From positions 1,798,001 to 1,862,000 of the forward strand of contig OY752151.1 of NCBI GenBank assembly GCA_963573315.1: 64,000 nt of DNA, given 5' to 3'. This document shows positions 11,920 through 22,055 of the stretch, one piece after another. This DNA comes from Entomortierella parvispora (lineage: Eukaryota > Mortierellomycota > Mortierellomycetes > Mortierellales > Mortierellaceae). Position numbers and translations under genes: made by a program. Numbering within the stretch: the first letter of the stretch is position 1; each line of letters starts with the position of its first letter. Below the pieces are notes generated by a model. It did no database searches, was not told the DNA's origin, and saw nothing but the letters and a program-made list of their open reading frames with translations.

Positions 11920-13011
11920 CTAGACCTGCGTGCCGTTCACATGGAGCTCGTGGTAGGTCTCGAGCTGCAGAAGCCATGTGTCACTGGGAGTCGTCGGCAT
12001 ACCCATCGATATTCCGTTCTCCATCGCCCGTCTCACCTCAAGATCAAGGCCGACAGGTTGATAGATGGAGCGCATGCGTTTTTCATCAAGGCTGTTGTTG
12101 ATGAGGCCATTGTTGTCCATCATAGAGCGTTGACCCTCTGGGGGAGAGTCAGGGCCCGACCAGTCGTTTTGGTCCTCTTCATCATCATCATCATCCACCA
12201 TGGCCACATCCACAAAGTCGATATCGTCAAAGTTTGGAAAACTGACATAGTTGCTCCGAATCACGCCACCGGATTCACCGTACTTGCTTCTGTTGGTGTT
12301 GGTGCCAGTGTTGCTGCTTCCATTGTTGCTGCCACGCTTTGAGGCTGCGATCGAAAAGTCGGCCAGGCTGTTCTTGGCAGCCGAGAACGAGGACGACTGT
12401 TTGATAGAACCAGCTGCGGGCGGTGATGAAGCAGCTCCTAGTGCGTTTTGAATGCCATCCAAAATGGAGTTGGCCCGACTGCTGGTGCTGCCGCTTCTAC
12501 TGCCGGTGGATTGGGGTATAGCAAAGGAAGAGAAGGTGGGCGAATGAGGCGGGGACTGGGCAGAGATCAGGGACGTGAACGTGTCTAGACAGGTGGCGGT
12601 GGTCAGCAATCGCAGCGGGGGGTGGGTTGAAGGGTGGGGGTAGCAGATATTAGCAGAGAGCGTGTGGACGTGTTTGGCGTTGCCGGGCTTGACAGAGGAA
12701 AGAGGCGTCGGAGAGGTCGGTCGACTTGTGGCTGCACTGGTGATCATGTAGCCGTTGATATTGCTGGGGTTGGTGTGGTTAGAGTTGTTGTTGTTGATAA
12801 TGTTGATATGTTTACTTGATGGTGTTGTTGTCGTGGTTGTATTTGAGCCTGAGGTGGAAGCAAGTCTGGGTTGAGAATGATATGGCCGGTGTGCAGCAAT
12901 ATCCGCGAGGGAGCTTGACTGAAGCCGTGGCGAGGAAGGACCAGAAGCAGAAGGAACGGCGACCGGAGGCGAGGACCGTTGACTAGCAAGTCGTTTGATG
13001 GGGTGCGCCAT
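11920..13011 (-). CDS. Hypothetical low-complexity Ser/Thr/Asn-rich protein
   Basis: A single long frame of 363 aa from the ATG at 13011. I do not recognise it. The frame extends further upstream, but that part is a CT-rich leader, so MAHPIKRLASQ is the preferred start. The first two thirds are Ser, Pro, Thr and Asn rich, with homopolymer runs (TTTTTT; NNNN), as in disordered regulatory proteins. The last third is more ordered and acidic: YVSFPNFDDIDFVDVAMVDD, DDDDDEEDQNDWSGPDSPPE, then RSIYQPVGLDLEVRRAMENG and a closing TPSDTWLLQLETYHELHV. The ordered end may be the conserved part, so it could be a lineage-specific regulator. No intron is evident. A coding function is likely, since 364 codons stay open and the acidic run is interpretable. 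Confidence 0.65.
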   Translation of the reverse strand: MAHPIKRLASQRSSPPVAVPSASGPSSPRLQSSSLADIAAHRPYHSQPRLASTSGSNTTTTTTPSSKHINIINNNNSNHTNPSNINGYMITSAATSRPTSPTPLSSVKPGNAKHVHTLSANICYPHPSTHPPLRLLTTATCLDTFTSLISAQSPPHSPTFSSFAIPQSTGSRSGSTSSRANSILDGIQNALGAASSPPAAGSIKQSSSFSAAKNSLADFSIAASKRGSNNGSSNTGTNTNRSKYGESGGVIRSNYVSFPNFDDIDFVDVAMVDDDDDEEDQNDWSGPDSPPEGQRSMMDNNGLINNSLDEKRMRSIYQPVGLDLEVRRAMENGISMGMPTTPSDTWLLQLETYHELHVNGTQV

Positions 13012-15066
13012 GGTCGAAATGGAATGCAGAGCGAAAAGTTGCGCGAATGAATGGTCAGTGAGGATGGAGAGAAAGATAGAGTCAGGAACGAGTGTGAAAA
13101 GCAGTGAAGAGGGAGAGAGAGAGAGAGAGAAAGAGAAGAAAAAGGAGAGTGAGTGAGGTAGCGGATGGGCAATGGATCGATGGGTGGATGGACGGGAGCG
13201 GGATGGAGAAGAGAGAAGAGAAAGAGAAAGAGAAGTAGGAAAGGGTGGCCCTTTTTCTACGAGTTGGCCCGAAAGCAATGCATTGCATTGCGCCAGAGGT
13301 GGATGGATGCCCCTGTTGTTTTGCACAGGAATAGAACACCCTTTTTGCTGTACTTTTTGGATGACCGCAACATCTGCTTTCTGTTTATTATTGTTGATAA
13401 TTGTTGATGTATCTCGCGCTTCATTTCTCTCCTTCCTTCAGGCACTGCCTGGCCAAGCTTGCCAATGCAGCCAAGGGGGTCGCCCTCCCTTGCCTGGGCT
13501 TGTTCACACCACTGTTCGGTCGCCCATTCCTGTCTGCACTTGCACTCGTCTGCCTGCCTGTTCTGTTCTCTTGAATGTCGGGCTGACGGACTGACGGACT
13601 GCCTGCCTGCCCGCTTGCTTGCTCATGCTCATGCGCAGAGACAGCTGTGCCCCTGCCTAACACCACCCACCATGCTGGACATGTCATGGCAGACTGATTG
13701 TCACTTTGGTACAGACCTGACAATAGATAATGGCCCTGCCTGACAAATAATCAAAAAAAAAGGTCATGATGACCGAGTGAGTACAGTACGTCGGTGTGTG
13801 TGAGCGCGTGTGTGTGTATGTCTTTGTCACCCATCTTGGCCCTGACTTGCTCAGAGAGAGAGGGAGAGGAGAAGAGACAGACAGAGAGAGACCCCTGATC
13901 AGGGTCACTCTCCTCTCTGCTGCTCACGCTCCCTCACGACGCTCTGCTCTGTCTCCACTCCACACGCCACGACGCCCCAATCGATCCACCCGCTCCCTTT
14001 TGAAGGCCCATGGTTTCTTTTTTTTCTATTGTTGACCTGAGAGCGTCGTTCATTTGAGCGGGGTTCTCGCTCTCGAGTCGGTCCCTGTCCAGGTGACCGT
14101 CCTGGGAAGAATGAGCTGCTCCGTGTCTCTGTCCTCCCGCTGGTGTTCTCTTCACTGCTTCACCTGTGCTACACTGCAGACAACTCCAGGAACGGCCTGA
14201 ATTCGCGGGCTGTTTGTTGTTTGCTTGCTTGCTTGGCGTCGCATTTCTCGCTTGATCCAATTGATCCGTTTTCTATGTCCAAGTCGACAGACAGGACGAG
14301 GATCGAGGTGTTTCTTCTCCTTCTTGTGCGCGCCCCATCGTCCCTTTGTCTCGCTTTGCCTCCCTTTGCCTCCCTTTGCCCCCTTGTCTCTACTATTTCC
14401 CTCTCTCTCTCCCTCCCTCCTTGGTTCAGTCCTTGCAAGCCCTTGCAGCTCCCACATGCAAGCACCAAAAAAAACACCACATCCCGTATTCCCCCCGACT
14501 CTCATTGGTTCTATTCCACACAGTATGGCCCTGTGTAGCGACCCGACAATGCAACCGACCGCTTTGTGTTCCCCTAGTTTTTCTCCTTCCTCTCTTTCAG
14601 TCTTTTACTGCTTCAAGATGAGAGAGAACGCGGGATTTCGGCAATGGGCATGGGCTTGTCAACCGGTCCGTCTGGATCCGTTCACACCTTTCTCTTGGGA
14701 TGTCCCTCTTGAATCCAATTGTCGTGTGCTTTGCGCAGACCAGACCAAGACTTTGCAATCTCAATGACAAGGGAACTCGCAAGAGGGATTTTTCTTTTTT
14801 CTTTTTTGCGGTCTGGGCAAACGATATCTGAGCTCTCTACAAATGTACTTTTTGCTGAGGCAATACGATAATCAACCTTCTTTTGGCTCCTTTTTGCCCT
14901 TTCGGCACTTTGGTGTTCTCCTGTTGTCCTACAACAACCGCAGGCTAAATTCAACCGCTTTGGAACACCCTTTTCTTTTCCTCTTGCTCGATAACGATGA
15001 GAAAGTTTTTTTTTTGCTTTCCATGATCTTCTTTATTTATAACCGGTCGACACGCGGGTCCCACCT
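13012..15066. other. 2-kb gene-free region
   Basis: Left part: CT/GA-rich probable leader and promoter of the orphan gene at 11920-13011. Middle and right: simple-sequence-rich DNA (cctgcctgcc-type runs near 13550-13620, c/t tracts near 14340-14430), with no frame showing domain-like content and no tRNA-like fold that I could recognise. The last part is the TTC36 3' region. Confidence 0.5.
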
Positions 15067-16122
15067 TTACTTGTTCCCATGAAGCTCTTTGTTGAGCATC
15101 TCCATGACCATTGCGCCACACAATTGCGAGATAGGGTTGTCCTGAACAGCGACAGCCTTGGCCAATGGGTTTCCAAACCTAGCACCACGCTCGAAATCCA
15201 CCTGTGCGCCATCCTTGTCCCCCTTGCTTTTCTTAATAATGGCGCGCTGAGTGTACGCCTAGAATTTTTTGATTTGTGAGAGGAGAAATGTGATTAATAA
15301 AACATGCATTGTTTCCTGCAGTATGACAAGGGGGAGGGGAAGGAAGGAAAGGGAGGAAGGGGAGGAACAGTGCTTGGAGACACTGCCCTTCTCCCTGTCG
15401 AACAATACGTCATTGTAAATAAAGACTCCAGATCTCAATACCTGCTTCAAGATGTCAGTCTGTCCATTGCCGTGCTCGATGGCCTTGTCCAAATCCTGCA
15501 ATGCTGCTGCTGTGTTGTCCTGAATGCGGTATGCTTGTGCACTGGAGGAAAAGCGGGTAAACAATGAACGCGAAATGGAAAAAAGAAATGTCAGATATTT
15601 TTTTGGTGGCACTTTTCTTTGATTTGTTTTCACTTCAGAAAATCAAGAATAGAAAAAAGAAAGCCTCGTTTACCGGTTGTTGTATCCAGAGGCATAGGTC
15701 GGGCAAAGAGTAATGACCTCTGTGAACTTTGCAATGGCTCCGTCGATGTCGTCCTTCTCGGCCAACAAGACCGCCTCTGCTTCCTTTGCCTTGAGTTGCT
15801 TCAGCAGCTCAGGTTCAATGACTAATCCCGTTAAATGGAAAAGAAAAAGAAAAAGAAAGAGACCGAGTTTGGTCAGTCGCGATAGAAGAGGTCGTCAAGA
15901 TGGTCTCCAGACTCGACTGGAGTTCAGACTCGAAAGATAGGATGCACTACGCCGGCTGCGCTTTGCAATTCTGCATGGGGTCGGTCCATTACCTGTGGGT
16001 TCTGTGTTGAGCATGGTCTCGGTTTCCTTGTCGGGCAACATTGTGCCTTCGGGATTGAAGACCATGTCGAGGATCTTTGCATCCTTTGCACTGATGGCGG
16101 TCTTTGCGGCTGTGGTGGTCAT
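15067..16122 (-). CDS. TTC36: Tetratricopeptide repeat protein TTC36
   Basis: Small TPR protein. In animals TTC36 is described as a chaperone-associated protein that modulates tyrosine catabolism. Four exons (16122-15993, 15821-15674, 15541-15442, 15258-15067) sum exactly to 189 aa, the length typical of the family. An N-terminal extension (ILDMVFNPEGTMLPD) precedes three TPR-like units: EAVLLAEKDDIDGAIAKFTE, then ASGYNNRAQAYRIQDNTAAA, then YTQRAIIKKSKGDKDGAQVD. The family ending is ARFGNPLAKAVAVQDNPISQ followed by CGAMVMEML, close to the animal pattern. All junctions are GT-AG and keep frame. TAT, a tyrosine aminotransferase-like gene, lies 2.4 kb away on the other strand. Confidence 0.9.
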
Positions 16123-16542
16123 GGTGGTTGCTGTATGGGATGTGGAGTGTGGGAAAAAACAATGATGTGGAGAAGAATGACCATTTGAAAGCACAGTTAA
16201 GGTGTTTAGTTTGCCAGAAACTTCGTTTTCCGGGCTACCGTCCCGATTCGCCACGCAGTGTTTCGGGCCGTCGCATTCCCATCTCGTGAAACAATAGGAC
16301 GCGCGTTGTCTACCGCTAGTCTCACACTACTCCTCCAGATTGGCGCGATCTTGAAGAGTAGAAACAATGGCAGTAGATACAACCCGCGAAGAAGTATGAG
16401 GATGTAACATTGTGCAATTGCGATGGGAAAAAAACAGGGACCATTGACCAAAGGGTGTTACTAAGGGATCAGAACTGTCTATTATTTAGAAATAATAGAT
16501 GCAAACGAGATGATTCTATGGAGGAGTAAAGCCTCCCTTCTC
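16123..16542. other. Intergenic: TTC36 promoter / GPI protein 3' region
   Basis: A 420-bp AT-richer stretch between two minus-strand genes. Apart from the palindrome at 16479-16498, I see nothing notable. Confidence 0.5.
16479..16498. repeat. Perfect 20-nt inverted repeat
   Basis: CTATTATTT-AG-AAATAATAG: 9-bp arms with a 2-nt loop, 45 nt past the stop of the GPI-anchored protein. It may be part of that gene's 3'-end signal (AAATAATA-like), or simply chance in AT-rich DNA. Confidence 0.7.
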
Positions 16543-17118
16543 CTAAACTAGCTGGAATGCCATCGCAGCGGCCCCTGCAAGGGCCACCATAAAGCCAGAT
16601 CCCACCATCGACTTCATGGCGACTGCCCCTGAAGGAGTGGTAGATGATACGGTCTGGCCCGAGGAAGAGCCTGAGCCAGAGCTCGATCCTGATCCGGCTC
16701 CGGCTGCTGGGGGGGCCGCAGGGGTGGGTGCAGCAGGGGGTGCAGGCGAAGATGGGTTGTTGATCTGGAACGAATTTGTGTACGATTGCTCAGGCGATGT
16801 CCGCACGACGATCGCGTACTGGCCCGAGGCCACGGTACCGGGAACGGTCATGTCCGCCCGTGTGTTGGAGCCGGAGCAGTCCAAAGCTCCCAAGGTGGCC
16901 ACGTACCGCACGGCGGTAGAAGGTCCATTGACAAGATCGACCTTGACGGTCTTGGAATCGTTGCCCATTGATGCACAGTTACCCTCCCATCCGACGAAAT
17001 TGGGCACGTCCGTCGTCCAGACGGTGCCGTCCGTTGGATTGTTGATCTTGAGCATGTCTGCGGTCGCAAACGTGGCCAGAGCGGCCATGGTGATGGTCAA
17101 GGTTGCGGTCGACTTCAT
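16543..17118 (-). CDS. GPI-anchored Ser/Thr-rich protein, Kre9/Knh1-like domain
   Basis: Cell-surface protein of 191 aa. An N-terminal signal peptide (MKSTATLTITMAALATFATA) leads to one Kre9/Knh1-type beta-sandwich domain (MLKINNPTDGTVWTTDVPNF, VGWEGNC, then TVPGTVASGQYAIVVRTSPE and SFQINNP). A Pro/Ala/Ser/Gly-rich stalk and a C-terminal hydrophobic tail (SGFMVALAGAAAMAFQLV) follow, without charged residues, as expected of a GPI signal. The start at 17118 is chosen because the upstream extension begins with TTG and would disrupt the signal peptide. A TATA box (TATAAAG, 17288-17294 on this strand) lies 170 nt upstream. Such proteins are common in fungal cell walls, where Kre9/Knh1 relatives affect beta-1,6-glucan. 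Exact function is unknown. A larger relative occurs at 28434-29615. Confidence 0.85.
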   Translation of the reverse strand: MKSTATLTITMAALATFATADMLKINNPTDGTVWTTDVPNFVGWEGNCASMGNDSKTVKVDLVNGPSTAVRYVATLGALDCSGSNTRADMTVPGTVASGQYAIVVRTSPEQSYTNSFQINNPSSPAPPAAPTPAAPPAAGAGSGSSSGSGSSSGQTVSSTTPSGAVAMKSMVGSGFMVALAGAAAMAFQLV

Positions 17119-17286
17119 TGTGCCTTTTTTCAAGAAAAAAATGTAGTAGGGTCTTAGAGTAGGAGTGGAGAGTGAAAGAGAGGGGAAGGAATGGGAGCTC
17201 AGCGAGGTGTAAAGGACAATGAGAAGAAAACAAACAGAAAAAAGCAGAAAAAAAAAGAAGCTGAACCATTCAACAGGGAACTGCCT

Positions 17287-17294
17287 TCTTTATA
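17287..17294 (-). promoter_or_regulatory. TATA box of GPI-anchored protein gene
   Basis: TATAAAG on the minus strand, within CCTGGTATAAAGAAGG, about 170 nt before the ATG at 17118. Confidence 0.6.
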
Positions 17295-17895
17295 CCAGGG
17301 AAAGCAAGGAATAAGCCCGCCCCGGATCATTACCAATTGGTGCCCAAAGATAGCACTAGATACACAGAAAAGCAACTCAAACCTTGAGGGGTGGCAAATG
17401 TCTAGTAGGAGTGCATGCATCTTTTGTATCCAGGCGTTTTTGACAGACCTCGACTAGAGCTCAAGACAGAAAGGCGTGCCGGAACCCCTTGTGAAAAGAT
17501 GGAGACCACGACGAAAGGAGGAAAGAGCTCCTTGAATTGTTCTTTATTAGAGGCAAATAAAAATATATCACGGAGGCAACAACTGGCATGGTCGGTACAG
17601 TCTAGCACAATCATGATGGGAATCTTTGAGGTTAGGTGACGACTCTAGGGCTTGCATGGCGTTCAATAGAAGGCTGGTAGAGAATGTTCAGCTGAGAGAT
17701 GAGAGACGGTAACGTTGTGTCCGATTTCAGTTCAAAACGGTGGCGTCTGCAGTGTGTGAGGATACGATCCATGAAAATGAATTTGAGGGGTCAAAGGGCC
17801 ACGAAATCAAGGAGCGTCCAAGTCGGTTATCCTTCTCCATCATTGTCCTAAGCAGGGGCGGTATATGTGGGGAACAGAGAAAGTCAGAAAGGGAG

Positions 17896-17926
17896 AGGGA
17901 GGGAGGGAGGGAGGGAGGGAGGGAGA
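17896..17926 (+). repeat. (GGGA)n array with G-quadruplex potential
   Basis: Six or more GGGA units in a row on the + strand, giving over four G3 tracts with 1-nt loops, the classical quadruplex pattern. It sits roughly 620 nt upstream of the TAT start. Confidence 0.8.
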
Positions 17927-18543
17927 GACAGAAGGAGGGAGAAAGAAAGAGAGAGAGAGAAAGGGAGGCGAGAGAAAGAAAGAAAGGTGTCAAGGAGACG
18001 AGAAAAGTAAACAAGGGGGGCAATGAAGGGAATGGACACATGTGCACCTACGGAAGATGGCACAAGGAAGAGGGAGGCAGGCAGGCAGCACCAAGCGCAC
18101 ATGCAGCCGCAGACGGTCGCGTAGTCGACGCGTTTGTGCAAGGGAGTCTTTGATCCTGACTATTGTAATCGAGAGCAGTCGGTCAATTGCGATGCCAGCA
18201 GCAACAGAGGCGTGGCAAAAGGAAGACAAGACCGTGGGCGAGGAGTAATGTCTGTCTATGGCGGTGTACCCACTATGATGAAGGAAGGAATGAATGAATG
18301 AAGGACAGCCAGTAGAAAGAACAGAAGGAAAGAAAAGAACGAAGAGAAGAAGTAAAAAAAAAAAAAAAAAAACGCCACCAACCCGCAGGTGTGCGCTCTT
18401 ACGGGGTTTTCTCTGCGTCTCCCGCACTGTTCGAGTAAGCCCCTTCTATGCTTTTCTTCCCACACTGTGGCCCCACAGCATCCGCCTCTTTCCCCCATTC
18501 ATCCTTACATCCATCCACTCCTCCTCGCTCCACTCCACCTACA

Positions 18544-19901
18544 ATGACCTCCACCACCCCCAACTCCCGCTCTTCATGGAAGGTCAATGCCTCCATCATC
18601 TCCAAGCGCACCTCCAACCCGATCCGTGCCATCGTCGATCACATCAAGGTCAAGCCCAATGTCAACAAGTCCATGATCTCGCTCGCCCTCGGTGACCCCA
18701 CTTTGTTTGGCAACTTCAAGATCCACCAGACTTGCACAGACGCCGTCGCCAAGCAGCTGCACTCTTACAAGAGCAACGGATACCCTCCCTCGACCGGCTA
18801 CTTGCATGCCCGCCAGGCCGTTGCTGACAAGTTCACTCTGCCCGAGGCTCCCTTGACCGCCCAGGATGTCATCATCACCAGCGGGTGCTCCGGTGCTTTG
18901 GACATGTGCATCGGTGTTCTCTGCAACGAAGGCGACAACATCTTGTTGCCCCGCCCCGGCTTCTCCTTGTACCAGACCTTGGCCGACTCCAAGGGCGTTG
19001 AAGTCCGCTACTACGATCTCTTGGTATGGTTCTTGTTTCGTCATCTCACGTCTTAGATTTTTTTTCTCTCTCCTCCTCCACGGACACATTTTTTAACAAG
19101 CCGTCTTTCTTTTCTCTTTTTGTAATTCGTGAATAGCCCGAGAACAACTGGGAGATGGATTTGAAGCAATTGGAGTCCTTGATCGACGACCGCACCGCCA
19201 CCGTTGTCATGAACAACCCCTCGAACCCTTGCGGATCCGTTTTCCGCAAGCAGCACCTTTTGGACTTTTTGGCTGTCTGTGAACGCAACCACTTGCCCGT
19301 GATTGCGGACGAGATCTACTGCGACTTGGTCTTCTCTGGTAACGAGTTCTTCCCCTTGTCCTCCTTGACGACCACTGTTCCCGTCTTGGCTGTGGGTGGT
19401 TTGGCCAAGAAGTACTTGGTCCCTGGCTGGAGAGTCGGTTGGATCTTTATCCATGATCGCCAGAACGTCTTTGCGGCCGAGGTCCGCGAGGGCTTGAACT
19501 CGTTGTCGCAGTTGATTTTGGGCTCCAACTCTTTGATCCAGGCTTCCCTTCCCGATATTCTCAACAACACCGACCCCAGCTTCTACCATGATACCCGTGT
19601 GCAGCTCGAGGCCAACGCAAAGTTGAGCACAGACATCCTTTCCAAGGTGCCTGGTCTCAAGGTCATTGTCCCCCAGGGTGCCATGTATGTCATGATTGCC
19701 ATCAACGTTGCAGAGTTCAAGGATATCGATAACGATATTGTCTTTACCGAGAAGCTTTTGGGTGAGGAGTCGGTCATGTGCTTGCCTGGATCGGTCTTCC
19801 AGTGCCCCAACTTTATCCGTATCGTCTTTACCTCCCCCCCAGAGGTTCTCCAGGATGCTTACCAGCGTATGGCCGAGTTCTGTGCTCGCCACCATGTTTA
19901 A
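18544..19901 (+). CDS. TAT: Tyrosine aminotransferase-like class I aminotransferase
   Basis: PLP-dependent cytosolic transaminase, predicted to convert tyrosine and 2-oxoglutarate to 4-hydroxyphenylpyruvate and glutamate. Two exons (18544-19023, 19137-19901) encode 414 aa. Landmarks in order: ISLALGDPTLFGNF near residue 40; GYPPSTGYLHARQAVADKF; the cofactor loop TSGCSGALDMCI; MNNPSNPCGSVF with the cofactor-binding Asn; ADEIYCDLVFSG with the PLP-ring Asp; and LAVGGLAKKYLVPGWRVGWI, where the Schiff-base Lys falls in the AKK pair. The C-terminus has PQGAMYVMI and RIVFTSPPEVLQDAY with the carboxylate-binding Arg. Strong codon bias (C/T-ending codons) suggests high expression. The long minus-strand frame at 19053-19910 is its mirror. 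Substrate preference between Tyr and other aromatic or branched amino acids cannot be read from sequence. Confidence 0.92.
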
Positions 19902-20348
19902 CAAAAGCACGATGTATATTCAAAAAAAAAACTTCATCTGTCCATAGTCATAAAATACATAAAGGAGCATGTCCATTGTTATAGATCCACAATAGTTTAC
20001 TGACAGATGGAGAGAAGAGTTTTTTTCAATGCATGCTGCTTTTATTATTTTATTCATTCCAGGATGCGTAACAGAATAAGTTAGGGGTCGAAAAAGCCGT
20101 TGGCTTCTCGTGAATATCTCTCCTCTCGGGATCCTCCAACGATCTCGCTCGTCTTTTTCTCACTCTCCCACAACAAAATGATTAGAATAGGTCGTCCCGA
20201 GCGTATGAGTGTGTTTGTGTAAGTATACAAGTATGTGTGCGTATGTGTGTGTGTGTGTGTGTTTTTGTAGAGTCCATCGTCCAGTCTCCTTTTCGTCCAG
20301 TTTTCGCCCAATCTCGCCAACAAAAAAAAAAAAAGTCTCAGAGTAATT
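19902..20348. other. Convergent 3' region TAT / RRM gene
   Basis: 447 bp between the convergent stops. It contains an A10 run near 19922 and a short (GT)n tract at about 20241-20262. I see no gene. Confidence 0.5.
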
Positions 20349-21876
20349 TTAAATCTCCACGGGATCTTCAAGAGTTCCCGAAATCGACTGTCCGCGCTCC
20401 TGGTCTTCCTCCTGGTGAGAGTCGGCATGTCCATTAGTCGACTCCTCTGCTTCATGTCTAAAAGAATGTAGCATGACGGTCGACAGTCAGTCCAAAACTG
20501 AAATTCATTTTCACAACGAGGCACCCAGTAGCCCAAAAGGTATGCAATTGGGCACAAACGAATCTTACCTAGCGTCCACAGCCTCAACAGGAGATCTGTC
20601 TCCATCCTGAACGTCCTGGACGGTCGTCTCTACGGCCACGGCAGATTCATTAGTAGCACCGCCCGAAGCGCCATTGGTCGACTCTGCAGTATGGTGGTCT
20701 CCAATGGTCGCAGACTCTGATCCTTCGCGGTATTGACTGCTAGGCTGGGGGGTCGATTCTGCGGTCGTGTGATGCGAAAGCGTTGCTGCCGCACGAGCAG
20801 GCTTAATGTCCTTCTTGCCCAGTCCAATGTCCCAGTCCAACTTCAAACGTCTGCCTTCCACGTCGAATCCATTGTACTGCTCCTTGGCCTCTTCCGCGTG
20901 CTTGCGATCGTCAAATTCAACAAATGCGAATCTATATTTGTCAAATAGTATCGTTATTAAGGACATGCACAAGAGATACGAGAGCAAGATCACTTTCGAG
21001 GATATGTGCTATTCGCTTTCTTTTCTTTCTTTCTCTCTTACCCTTTGTTACGTCCAGTGAACTGATCCAAAACGACTGTCACCTGAGTGATGGGTCCAAA
21101 CTTCTTGAACATATCCTCAAGCTCAGTCTCACGGAAGCTATAAGGGATGTTACCCACATACAAAGTCTTGGATGCTAAACGATCCTCTTCAGTTCCTCTG
21201 TAGTTGGTGATCAAAGAAAAAAAAGGTGTCAACAAAAAAAGTCCTCCCTTTCAAGTGAGATGCGTTTTCCTGGGATCGTCAATGAGCAAACTTCTTACCT
21301 GTTAACAGTTCTTGTGCGTCTGGGTGGCGAACGGCCACGGCCATAGCCGCCTCCGTGACCACGGTCATAGCCACGGCTCTCGCCTCCATATCCGCGATCA
21401 TAGCCACGATCGTAGCCACGGTCATAACCGCGATCTCCATAGCCGCGATCGTATCCTCGGTCCGATCGGTCATAACCACGATCATATCCGCGATCATAGC
21501 CACGACTTCCACCATATCCACCCTCGCGATCGTATCCACGATGATATCCGCGGGGCGAAGGCGAACGACGATGACGGGGAGGCGAGTAAGAAGGCTCACG
21601 GTACGAGCCGCGGTAACGTCCGGGCGAGCGTCCTCCACTTCCTCCGCTTCCACGAGGAGCTTGGTCATGAGGCATGCCATAGCCTTGTGGGGGAGGGGGT
21701 GGTGCCGTAAGACCCTGAGGAGGCATATGGTGTGGGACGTGGCCGTGAGGGTGCTGCTGAGGAGGGTATGCCTGGGGAGGGTAGGGAATGTGAGGTGGCA
21801 TCATGTATGGATGCGCGGGGGCAGAGTAAGGGGGCATTCCGGCGGCATGCTGCTGTTGTTGCTGGTGCTGATCCAT
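20349..21876 (-). CDS. RRM RNA-binding protein with GYDR repeats (Tra2/SR-like)
   Basis: Predicted nuclear mRNA-binding or splicing factor. Exons 21876-21299, 21197-21042, 20931-20569 and 20457-20349 sum exactly to 401 aa. Residues 1-90 are rich in His, Gln and Pro. A low-complexity region from about 90 to 192 contains SPPRHRRSPSPRGYHRGYDR and around ten GYDR units. One RRM follows: RNP2 is TLYVGNIPYS, RNP1 is KGFAFVEF (split by an intron after KG), and LKLDWDIG closes the fold. The tail is acidic and Ser/Thr rich. Architecture (RS/RGY-rich N-terminus, then RRM) resembles Tra2-like regulators and hnRNP-type proteins. I cannot name the ortholog. The dense Tyr/Arg pattern is of the type that drives condensate formation in FUS-like proteins, which is an inference here. 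Confidence 0.85.
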
Positions 21877-22004
21877 GATGAAGCAGGGGTCCTTGCTGAT
21901 GTGTTGAGGTTGGTGATTGATATCCTTGGTTGAAGAGGAAGAAAGGATTGATTCTCTTGCATCAAATGATGCATGCCGATGGAAAGAGATGCATCAAAAC
22001 AAGC

Positions 22005-22027
22005 AAAAAAAAAAAAAAAAAAAAAAA
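22005..22027. repeat. A-homopolymer between RRM gene and END3
   Basis: A run of 20 or more A on the + strand, just past the END3 stop, in the short gap between two minus-strand genes. Confidence 0.8.
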
Positions 22028-22055
22028 TCAATTACACAGTCACTTTATTTTTTTC

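Larger units (their letters stand above)
17119..18543. other. Divergent intergenic region upstream of TAT
   Basis: 1.4 kb without genes between the GPI-anchored protein (-) and TAT (+). It holds a purine-rich block at about 17880-18010, including a GGGA tandem array, and an A-run at about 18355-18372. Frames here are composition artefacts. Confidence 0.5.

Noticed and set aside
13012-15066. Possible tRNA or small RNA gene in the long gap
   Set aside because: I looked for T-loop-like GGTTCxAxxCC and cloverleaf arms and saw none. A tRNAscan run would decide.
19053-19910. 285-codon minus-strand frame
   Set aside because: It is the mirror of the aminotransferase exon. Codon bias of the + strand keeps it open.
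21312-21933. Plus-strand frames rich in His/Asp or Ile/Thr
   Set aside because: Antisense of the GYDR repeat region of the RRM protein.
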